This document shows positions 1 to 5,475 of a stretch of DNA of 7,041 bases, piece after piece. Source of the stretch: DASPMP01 sp035626995 (GTDB lineage: Bacteria > Gemmatimonadota > Gemmatimonadetes > Gemmatimonadales > Gemmatimonadaceae); the NCBI GenBank assembly GCA_035626995.1, contig DASPMP010000265.1:1-7041 (forward strand), given 5' to 3'. Every line of letters starts with the position of its first letter. The stretch's first letter is position 1. The position numbers and the translations under genes are program-made. The notes under the pieces are model-generated. The model was not told where the DNA came from. It did no database searches and saw only the letters and a list, made by a program, of their open reading frames with translations.

Positions 1-603
1 CACCGACCGCAGCTCTTCGTGGGTGATGGTGTGGCCACCCGGGTGCCAGTAGTCGGTGACGTTCGCGCCTGACCGCCGCAGGGCATCCACCAACGCGCGG
101 GCACGGTCAGGCGGGATCATCGTGTCCGCGAGCCCTGCTCCGACAAACACCGAGACTTTCGAGAGATCCGGAAATACGTCCGGCTCGAATGGGAGCATCG
201 GACTGAGGAGAGTGGCTCCCTTTAGCTGCGCACCGCGACGCAACAGCATGCTTGCGGCGATGTTCGCACCGTTGGAGAATCCCAGCGCACAGACCTTCTC
301 GCGATCGAAACCGTACTTCGTCGAGGCATCATCGAGGAACGCCGTGAGCTCGTCAGTGCGCACGGCGAGGTCCTCGAGGTCGAACACCCCTTCCGCCAGT
401 CGCCGGAAGAAGCGCGCGGCTCCATTCTCGGTCACCTTCCCACGTGGGCTCAGGATCGACGCGGAGGGGAGAAGCTCTTGCGCGAGCGGGACAAGATCGT
501 TCTCGTCCCCACCGGTCCCATGCAGCACCAGCACCGTCAACGCGTTCCGTGCGTCCGCGGCCGGTAGCCAGCGGTGGATGAAGTCAGCGTCGCCTGTCGT
601 CAC
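1..603 (-). CDS. MhqD-like alpha/beta hydrolase (phospholipase/carboxylesterase family), partial
   Basis: Serine hydrolase of the phospholipase/carboxylesterase family, closest by motif to the MhqD-like group linked to quinone or hydroquinone stress in Bacillus; the true substrate is unknown. The 201 visible residues contain LHGTGGDE (28-34 region, oxyanion strand-loop), the family signature RFFRRLAEGVFD around 64-75, the nucleophile elbow GFSNG with Ser110, an acidic candidate Asp160 in GAGLADTMIP, and the catalytic His191 in GGHT. The triad is therefore complete. No signal peptide is seen, so it is probably cytoplasmic. The GTG at 603-601 is chosen because an in-frame stop (TAG) lies four codons upstream and no ATG is available; there is no clear Shine-Dalgarno sequence. 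The family is usually a little over 200 residues, so only a few C-terminal codons are missing beyond the left edge. It is divergent from nrfH, with no obvious functional tie. Confidence 0.9.
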   Translation of the reverse strand, partial: MTTGDADFIHRWLPAADARNALTVLVLHGTGGDENDLVPLAQELLPSASILSPRGKVTENGAARFFRRLAEGVFDLEDLAVRTDELTAFLDDASTKYGFDREKVCALGFSNGANIAASMLLRRGAQLKGATLLSPMLPFEPDVFPDLSKVSVFVGAGLADTMIPPDRARALVDALRRSGANVTDYWHPGGHTITHEELRSV

Positions 604-676
604 ACGGGGAATCTAGCAATGCATCCGCTCGACGCGATCAGTTTGTGGCCCGCAACTTGAACCCGCGAAACGCGCC
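604..676. promoter_or_regulatory. Divergent intergenic spacer between hydrolase and nrfH
   Basis: These 73 bases separate two divergently read genes, so they should hold the promoters of both. I see no convincing sigma70 -35/-10 pair and no FNR-type TTGAT-N4-ATCAA site. A small inverted repeat, CGCG-AAA-CGCG (664-674), ends just before the nrfH ATG and sits where a ribosome binding site would be expected. The regulatory role is inferred from gene orientation only. Confidence 0.4.
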
Positions 677-1144
677 ATGGCCCGATTCTTCACCAGCGGT
701 CGTATTGCCATCATACTAGCGCTGACACTTGGGCTTGCCGCTGGCCTCGGTGCATTCACATTCGTGTACGCGCGAGGCTATTCGTACCTGTCGAACGATC
801 CGTCGGCCTGCGCAAACTGCCACATCATGCGCGAGCATTTCGACGCATGGCACAAGTCTTCGCACCGGAACGTGGCGACATGTAATGACTGCCACACTCC
901 CCACGACCTCGTGGGGAAGTACACCGTGAAAGCAAGGAACGGCTTCTGGCATTCCTTCTACTTCACGAGCGGCAACTATCCCGATCCGCTTAGGATCACG
1001 TCCGGGAACAAGGGAGTGACGGCGGACGCGTGCCGCTACTGCCACGCACCGATTGTGGAAGCGATCGATCACCCGAATGCGAAGGACGCTGAGCGCGCGG
1101 ATTGCGTCCGTTGCCATCGGTATGTCGGCCACCTCGTTCGCTGA
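677..1144 (+). CDS. nrfH: NrfH, tetraheme quinol-oxidising anchor of cytochrome c nitrite reductase
   Basis: Membrane-anchored tetraheme c-type cytochrome of the NapC/NirT/NrfH family. It oxidises membrane quinol and passes electrons to NrfA on the periplasmic side. The 155-residue protein has one N-terminal transmembrane helix (about 9-31) that serves as an uncleaved anchor. It has four haem-attachment motifs: CANCH (45-49), CNDCH (69-73), CRYCH (119-123) and CVRCH (143-147). The first is followed by Met51 in the CXXCHxM arrangement that supplies the unusual haem-1 Met ligand in NrfH. The segment YSYLSNDPSAC before haem 1 and WHSFYFTSG (91-99) are also typical of NrfH. Length fits the family. 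nrfA follows after 12 bases in the same direction, which distinguishes this from NapC or TorC-like partners. The ATG has no clear Shine-Dalgarno sequence. Confidence 0.95.
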   Translation: MARFFTSGRIAIILALTLGLAAGLGAFTFVYARGYSYLSNDPSACANCHIMREHFDAWHKSSHRNVATCNDCHTPHDLVGKYTVKARNGFWHSFYFTSGNYPDPLRITSGNKGVTADACRYCHAPIVEAIDHPNAKDAERADCVRCHRYVGHLVR

Positions 1145-1156
1145 GACTGATCACCC

Positions 1157-2665
1157 ATGACGACACCACACGCACCGGAACACGCACCGGAACCCGCGCC
1201 GTCGCGACGACGCCTCGGCCTCGGCCTCGGCTTTCTTGCAGGAGTTGCCGCTATCACCGCGATCGCGGCGGTGGGAATTGCCCTCCTGCTCACCAACATC
1301 TTCCAGCGCAAGCAGGAAGCGCGGAACCCGTTCTACCGAGTGGTCGAGCTCAGCGATACCACCGCCGACCCGGCGATCTGGGGGAAGAACTTCCCGCTGC
1401 AATACGACGCATACCTCCGAACTGTGGACCAGTCACGCACGCGCTATGGGGGGAGCGAAGCGCTTCCGCATACGCCCAGTGAGGCTGATCCCCGGTCCAT
1501 CGTGGCGCAATCACGACTGGAAGAGGACCCACGGCTGAAGCAATTCTGGTCCGGATACGCCTTCGCGCATGACTTCCGCGAAGAGCGTGGCCATGCGCAC
1601 ATGCTGGCGGACCAGGAGTTCACCGAGCGGCAGATCGTGACGCAGCAGCCGGGGACATGCCTCAACTGCCATGCGTCCATGTATGTCGCGTATCGCCGGC
1701 TCGGGAACGGCGATCCCCTCGCAGGCTTTGCGCGCATCAACGCGATGCCGTACGCCGAGGCCAGGCAGAACGTGCGGCACCCGGTGGCATGCATCGACTG
1801 CCATGATCCCAGGACCCTGGAACTGCGGGTCACGCGACCGGCGTTCATGGCGGCCATCCGTGCGGTGAAGGTGGGACAAGGGGTCGCGAACTTCGAGGTC
1901 AACGAGCATGCGACCCGTCAGGAGATGCGCACCTACGTCTGCGGACAATGTCACGTGGAGTACTACTTCAAGGGGAAGGAGAAGACGCTCGAATACCCCT
2001 GGGGAAAGGGTCTCTCCGCTGACAGCATCCTCGCATTCCACGATTCCACGGGACACGCGGACTGGACGCATTCCATCAGCGGCGCGCGCGTGCTCAAGGC
2101 GCAGCACCCGGAGTTCGAGCTGTACAACCAGGGAATCCACGCGAAATCGGGCGTGGCGTGCGCCGATTGCCACATGCCGTACGAGCGCGTCGGTGCGATG
2201 AAGATCAGCGATCATTGGGTGCGCAGCCCGGTGCTGAACATCAACAAGGCCTGCCAGACCTGTCACAAATGGGCGGAGGACGACCTGCGCGAGCGCGTCC
2301 GCACGATCCAGGACCGCACCTTCGAGCTGCGCAACATCGCCATGGACGCCGTGCTCAAGCTGACCACCGACATCGCCGCCGCGGTTCGCCAGGACAGTAC
2401 CCAGGCGCCGATTCGCGTCGCGCGCGATTACCAGCGCAAGGCCCAGTTCCTCACGGACTTCATCGAAGCGGAAAACTCGATGGGCTTTCACGCGGACCAG
2501 GAGGCGGCACGCGTGCTCGCGCGCGCCATCGACTACGCCCGGCGTGGACAGATCGCGCTGGCCGGCGGCGATCCGGGAACGCTACCAGCTACTCCTTCAG
2601 CAGCCCCAGCTTCAGCGCAAACTGCACGTACTCCGAGCGGTGCGCGAGCCCCAGCTTCTCCGTGA
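1157..2665 (+). CDS. nrfA: NrfA, pentaheme ammonia-forming nitrite reductase with all-CXXCH haem sites
   Basis: Catalytic subunit of dissimilatory nitrite reduction to ammonium: a periplasmic six-electron reduction of nitrite fed by NrfH. The 502 residues begin with a charged stretch and a hydrophobic helix (about 23-48), an anchor or uncleaved signal. Five haem motifs follow: CLNCH (168-172), CIDCH (212-216), CGQCH (262-266), CADCH (335-339) and CQTCH (366-370). Family catalytic residues can be placed by alignment from memory: Arg158, Tyr269 in the CGQCHVEYYF block and His317 in LKAQHPE. Calcium-site residues Glu268, Lys314 and Gln316 are also present. The active-site haem 1, normally CXXCK, is here CXXCH; this variant is known in some NrfA, for example Campylobacter. 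The last 30 or so residues are Ala/Pro/Ser/Thr-rich and overlap the convergent response-regulator gene antisense. The start was chosen because the hydrophobic anchor and the 12-base nrfH spacing both fit. Confidence 0.95.
   Translation: MTTPHAPEHAPEPAPSRRRLGLGLGFLAGVAAITAIAAVGIALLLTNIFQRKQEARNPFYRVVELSDTTADPAIWGKNFPLQYDAYLRTVDQSRTRYGGSEALPHTPSEADPRSIVAQSRLEEDPRLKQFWSGYAFAHDFREERGHAHMLADQEFTERQIVTQQPGTCLNCHASMYVAYRRLGNGDPLAGFARINAMPYAEARQNVRHPVACIDCHDPRTLELRVTRPAFMAAIRAVKVGQGVANFEVNEHATRQEMRTYVCGQCHVEYYFKGKEKTLEYPWGKGLSADSILAFHDSTGHADWTHSISGARVLKAQHPEFELYNQGIHAKSGVACADCHMPYERVGAMKISDHWVRSPVLNINKACQTCHKWAEDDLRERVRTIQDRTFELRNIAMDAVLKLTTDIAAAVRQDSTQAPIRVARDYQRKAQFLTDFIEAENSMGFHADQEAARVLARAIDYARRGQIALAGGDPGTLPATPSAAPASAQTARTPSGARAPASP
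1170..1229 (+). repeat. Two short tandem repeats in the nrfA 5' end
   Basis: The 12-mer ACGCACCGGAAC occurs twice back to back (1170-1181, 1182-1193) and encodes the Ala-Pro-Glu-His/Pro-rich cytoplasmic tail. Shortly after, the hexamer GCCTCG occurs three times (1212-1229) and encodes Leu-Gly repeats at the start of the membrane helix. Both unit lengths are multiples of three, so copy changes would keep the frame. Confidence 0.75.
2589..2665. other. Convergent coding overlap of nrfA and response regulator
   Basis: The last 25 codons of nrfA (stop 2663-2665) and the last 25 or so codons of the response-regulator gene (stop at 2591-2589 on the minus strand) share the same 77 bases on opposite strands. 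On the regulator strand this encodes the end of the LuxR helix-turn-helix domain, which is constrained; on the nrfA strand it encodes a low-complexity Ala/Pro/Ser/Thr tail. No terminator hairpin is visible between the genes, so the two mRNAs should have complementary 3' ends. Confidence 0.85.
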
Positions 2666-3248
2666 TGCGCTGCTTGTAGGTGTCAACCGTCTTCGGGCTG
2701 ATGAACAATTTCTCACCGATTTCCGGCGCGGTGAATCCACTGGCAACGTAGCGAAGGACGTCCCGCTCGCGCTCAGTGAGCTTCTCGAACTTCGACCGTT
2801 CGTCGGAATGCTCGGAGCGCTTGCGGAATCCACCGGCCAGCACGCGCGCAGCCGATGGCTGGATGTATGTGTCGCCATGCGCCACCGCACGCACGGCGTC
2901 CACGAGCTCCCGGTCTGCCGCACTCTTCTGCAGGAATCCGCTCGCGCCGGATTCGAGGAGGGGTATCAGCGCTTCGTCTGGCGAATGCATCGTCAGGATC
3001 AGGATCCTGGTCGCCGTACCGGACGCGACGAGCTGCTTTGTGGCTTCCGCACCATCCATGGGTTCCATCGACAGGTCCATCACCAGGACATCAGGCTTCA
3101 TCCGCTCGACCATCGCGACCGCGTCGCGGCCGTTCCCGACCTCGCCGATGACCTGAATGTCCTTCGCGGAGCCAAGCACCGCCTTGAGCCCCGCGCGAAC
3201 GACCGTATGATCGTCGGCCAGCACGACCCGGATGATGTCACTTGCCAT
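2589..3248 (-). CDS. NarL/LuxR-family two-component response regulator
   Basis: Cytoplasmic transcription factor with an N-terminal receiver domain (about 5-122) and a C-terminal LuxR/GerE helix-turn-helix (about 155-217), 219 residues, the usual size. Receiver residues are complete: acidic pair Asp12/Asp13, phosphoacceptor Asp58 in VLVMDLSM, Thr86 and Lys108. The HTH block LTERERDVLRYVASG begins at 157, followed by the recognition-helix segment ISPKTVDTYKQRI (183-195). It starts 11 bases inside the 3' end of the upstream kinase gene, with a weak AAGAG Shine-Dalgarno sequence lying in the kinase coding sequence, so translational coupling is likely. The partner is presumably that kinase, although the kinase lacks its phosphoacceptor His. 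Its 3' end overlaps nrfA on the other strand, and control of nrfHA is a reasonable but unproven guess. NarL itself is a family resemblance, not an orthology claim. Confidence 0.93.
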   Translation of the reverse strand: MASDIIRVVLADDHTVVRAGLKAVLGSAKDIQVIGEVGNGRDAVAMVERMKPDVLVMDLSMEPMDGAEATKQLVASGTATRILILTMHSPDEALIPLLESGASGFLQKSAADRELVDAVRAVAHGDTYIQPSAARVLAGGFRKRSEHSDERSKFEKLTERERDVLRYVASGFTAPEIGEKLFISPKTVDTYKQRITEKLGLAHRSEYVQFALKLGLLKE

Positions 3249-4263
3249 GATTCTCTTCGGTTTGCGTAAGGCCCGACGGAACGCGGGCGATCACCTGCGT
3301 CCCAAGTCCCGGTCCGCTCGAAATCTGAAGCTCTCCTCCCGAGAGGGCGAGCACCGCCCGTGCCGAAAACAAGCCAAGCCCGGCCTGCAGGGGGTCGTTC
3401 TCCTTCATGTCGATTCCCCGCCCGTCGTCCTCGATGGTCAGGGTGACGAGACCATTCGACATCAGCCGGATCTGCGCATTCCGCGCCAGCGCGTGCTGCT
3501 CGATGTTGCGCAACGCCTCTTCCGCTACGCGGTACAGGGCACTGGCGGCGCGTGCGGACATCGGCGCCAGCCGTGCGTCGGCATCCACATCCACCTCGAT
3601 CCGCGAACGACGGGACACTCGGCGCGCCAGGGCTTCGATGGCGTTCAGCAGCCCGAATTCCGAAAGCGTTCCGGGATATAACGTCTCGGCGACGCTCCGC
3701 ATCTCGTCCGTCAGTTCCTGAAGCATGGTCCGGCTCTGCTGGATGTTCTCCGCAACCGACGGTCGCACCGCTTCGTGCTGCGCCGCAGCCAGCTGCATCG
3801 TGATACCCGACAGTGTCTGCGCAAACGATTCCCGCAGTTCCCGCGCGACGCTTTCCCGCTCGATCTCCCGCGCGCGAGCGCCCCGCCCCGCGAGATAATG
3901 AATCCGGGCGCGATCTGCTTCCACCCGATCGAGCAGCTTGTTCACGGTGCCGGTGAGTCGAACGATGTCGCGATCCGCGATGCGCGACGGGGGCACCCGG
4001 GCGCTGTAATCACCGCGGGACACGCGAGACGCCGTTTCTTCCAGTGACGCGATGGGGCGCAATGCGACCCAGACGAGCCAACCCGTGAGGGCGAAGCTCG
4101 CCACCAGGAACCCTGAGATCTCCAGTGCCGTGGAGGTCCCGGGGAACAGGTAGTGCGCAATCACCGCGCCCGCCACGAGCAGGGCGTTCGCGCCCAGCAG
4201 CTTGAAGAGCAGCGGAACGCGCAGGACCTGCGCGGGCAGGTTCGACAGCGCCATCGTTGTCAT
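3238..4263 (-). CDS. HisKA_3-type membrane sensor kinase lacking the phosphoacceptor histidine
   Basis: Inner-membrane sensor kinase of the NarX/LytS-like HisKA_3 group, 341 residues. It has two transmembrane helices (about 17-40 and 49-68) separated by only about eight residues, so there is no periplasmic sensing domain. A HAMP linker (about 69-121) with the typical RPI start, a dimerisation/phosphoacceptor region (about 130-200) and a HATPase domain (about 237-330) follow. The ATPase motifs look intact: N-box EEALRNIEQHA with Asn253, IEDDGRGID (277-285) and GLGLFS (295-300). In the dimerisation helix, however, the expected ARELHD reads ARELRE: Arg144 (codon CGG, plus-strand 3832-3834) replaces His. 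It may be a pseudokinase, a phosphatase or a scaffold, or may use another residue. The gene overlaps the upstream multicopper oxidase by four bases (ATGA) and the downstream regulator by 11 bases. A second ATG three codons in is an alternative start. Confidence 0.88.
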   Translation of the reverse strand: MTTMALSNLPAQVLRVPLLFKLLGANALLVAGAVIAHYLFPGTSTALEISGFLVASFALTGWLVWVALRPIASLEETASRVSRGDYSARVPPSRIADRDIVRLTGTVNKLLDRVEADRARIHYLAGRGARAREIERESVARELRESFAQTLSGITMQLAAAQHEAVRPSVAENIQQSRTMLQELTDEMRSVAETLYPGTLSEFGLLNAIEALARRVSRRSRIEVDVDADARLAPMSARAASALYRVAEEALRNIEQHALARNAQIRLMSNGLVTLTIEDDGRGIDMKENDPLQAGLGLFSARAVLALSGGELQISSGPGLGTQVIARVPSGLTQTEENHGK

Positions 4264-5330
4264 TTCACGATCAGCGCCGTCACCATCCCGAACATGCCAT
4301 GCTCGGACTCGGCGTGCGGCAGGATGTGACAGTGGAAGGCCCAGGTGCCGGGGTTGTTGCAGTTGATGATCGCGTCCCAGCGCTCGCCGGGTGCGATGTT
4401 GATCGTATCGCAGCGGAACGACGCGCCTTCGAGCGGCCAGCCGTCCTTCTCCACGATGCGCATGTGCATGCCGTGGAGGTGCATTGGGTGGATCATCATC
4501 CCCTCGTTCATGTACCGGACGCGCAGCGTCTGACCGCGATTGACGACGATTGGCTCGGTCGCCGGAAAGCTCTTGCCGTTCAGCGTATACCCGTGCGCGC
4601 CGTCATTCAGGATCATCACGTAGTCCACGTCCGCAGTGTCATATGCCGCCTTGCGCTTCGGTTCGACCACAAATGCGCCGAGGAGGCCCAGCCCCACCTG
4701 CTTCGCTGCATTGTGATGCGAGTGATACATGTGCGAGCCGGGATTCGGCACTGTGAATTCGTACGTGTATGTCGCACCCGGCTTGATCGGGGGCTGCGTG
4801 AGAAACGGAACGCCGTCCTGGTTATTCGGCACCTCGAGGCCGTGAAAGTGCACCGCCGTGGATTCGGCGAGCTCATTCTTCACGTTGATGCGCACGCGGT
4901 CCCCTTCCCGGCAGCGAATCTGCGGACCGGGGATGACGCCATTGTAGGTCCACGCCGTCACCTTTTTTCCAGGCTCGGTTTCCCACTGCACGACCTTGCA
5001 GGTGAGATCGTAGACCTTGACGTTGCCATCCATGCGCGGCGCGAGCACCTGGTTTCCCTTGCCCTCGGTGGCGGCGGGAAACGCCTTCACGCCGGCTTCA
5101 TGCATTGCGTCCATGCGTTCGGCAGGCGTCTGCGCAACGGCGCCACCGGCTGTCGAGACCTTCGCGCCTGTGTCGTGCGGGCCCATCGTCCCGCCCGTCG
5201 GAGGCCCCTTCGCGCCCTGTGCTCCTTGTGGCGTCGGGGTATTGCTATCTGTATCGCATGCGCCGAGCGCAGCCACGGCAGCGGCAGCCACGGCGGAATT
5301 TTTCAGGAATACACGTCTTGAAGTCGTCAT
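4260..5330 (-). CDS. Two-domain multicopper oxidase, Tat-type lipoprotein
   Basis: Laccase-like multicopper oxidase of 356 residues with two cupredoxin domains. Such enzymes oxidise phenols or metal ions such as Cu(I) with reduction of O2 to water; the substrate here is unknown. Residues 4-10, SRRVFLK, match the twin-arginine consensus, and LGAC ending at Cys25 resembles a lipobox, so export folded with copper and anchoring as a lipoprotein are likely. A Gly/Pro/Thr-rich linker (about 30-65) follows. Domain 1 carries HFHG (161-164) and HSHH (203-206), with Ser204 where a type-1 Cys would be. Domain 2 carries HPMHLHG (281-287) and HCHILPH (333-339), with Cys334, His281, His339 and probably Met346 as the type-1 site. 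This pattern fits a type-B two-domain enzyme and excludes copper nitrite reductase NirK. The frame is open upstream to 5708, but the Tat signal fixes the start at 5330. The kinase gene follows with a four-base overlap. Confidence 0.93.
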   Translation of the reverse strand: MTTSRRVFLKNSAVAAAAVAALGACDTDSNTPTPQGAQGAKGPPTGGTMGPHDTGAKVSTAGGAVAQTPAERMDAMHEAGVKAFPAATEGKGNQVLAPRMDGNVKVYDLTCKVVQWETEPGKKVTAWTYNGVIPGPQIRCREGDRVRINVKNELAESTAVHFHGLEVPNNQDGVPFLTQPPIKPGATYTYEFTVPNPGSHMYHSHHNAAKQVGLGLLGAFVVEPKRKAAYDTADVDYVMILNDGAHGYTLNGKSFPATEPIVVNRGQTLRVRYMNEGMMIHPMHLHGMHMRIVEKDGWPLEGASFRCDTINIAPGERWDAIINCNNPGTWAFHCHILPHAESEHGMFGMVTALIVK

Positions 5331-5475
5331 GGTAGTCGGAAGTGTGGGTCGTGGGGTGAAGCTACGACCGGCTAACTTCCGCTTGCGTCGGGGGTTGGAC
5401 GGTTTACCGTACGAATCCCACCACGCGTTTGTAGGGGAATTCCCCACCACGTACGACGAACCCTGACGGGCGCAT
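5331..5475. promoter_or_regulatory. Divergent promoter region between multicopper oxidase and PAS kinase
   Basis: This 145-base spacer must drive the oxidase-kinase-regulator cluster leftward and the PAS kinase rightward. Visible structure: an inverted repeat ACGGT-TT-ACCGT (5399-5410), a perfect 12-base palindrome GGGGAATTCCCC (5434-5445), and direct repeats of CCCACCACG (5417-5425 and 5443-5451, 26 bases apart) and GTACGA (5409-5414 and 5451-5456). Clustered small repeats are compatible with operator sites, but no known consensus (FNR, NarL heptamer, CsoR or CueR) was recognised and no clear -10/-35 was found. Confidence 0.5.

Noticed and set aside
56..616. Plus-strand open frame (186 codons) opposite the hydrolase
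   Set aside because: It is Ser/Arg/Ala-rich without motifs, while the minus strand encodes a full hydrolase triad and family signature.
604..676. FNR/NarL binding site ahead of nrfH
   Set aside because: Expected for nrf genes, but no TTGAT-N4-ATCAA or paired NarL heptamers could be found by reading.
1511..2491. Long minus-strand open frame (326 codons) opposite nrfA
   Set aside because: It shadows the five-haem coding region of nrfA and shows no domain or plausible protein composition of its own.
1157..2665. Possible frameshift or pseudogene at the nrfA 3' end, given the odd tail
   Set aside because: The frame is uninterrupted through all five haem motifs and the C-terminal helices; the tail alone is better explained by a shifted stop codon.
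2544..3269. Plus-strand open frame across the response regulator
   Set aside because: It is antisense to a complete receiver and LuxR helix-turn-helix; the translation is Arg-rich and without domain character.
4257..5321. Long plus-strand open frame (354 codons) opposite the oxidase
   Set aside because: It is antisense to a gene with complete copper motifs, its translation has no recognisable domain, and long antisense frames are expected in GC-rich DNA.
4260..5330. Copper nitrite reductase (NirK) as the identity of the oxidase
   Set aside because: Domain 1 lacks the NirK type-1 Cys and its surrounding motif; the HFHG, HSHH, HPMHLHG and HCH set is that of an O2-reducing multicopper oxidase with a trinuclear site.
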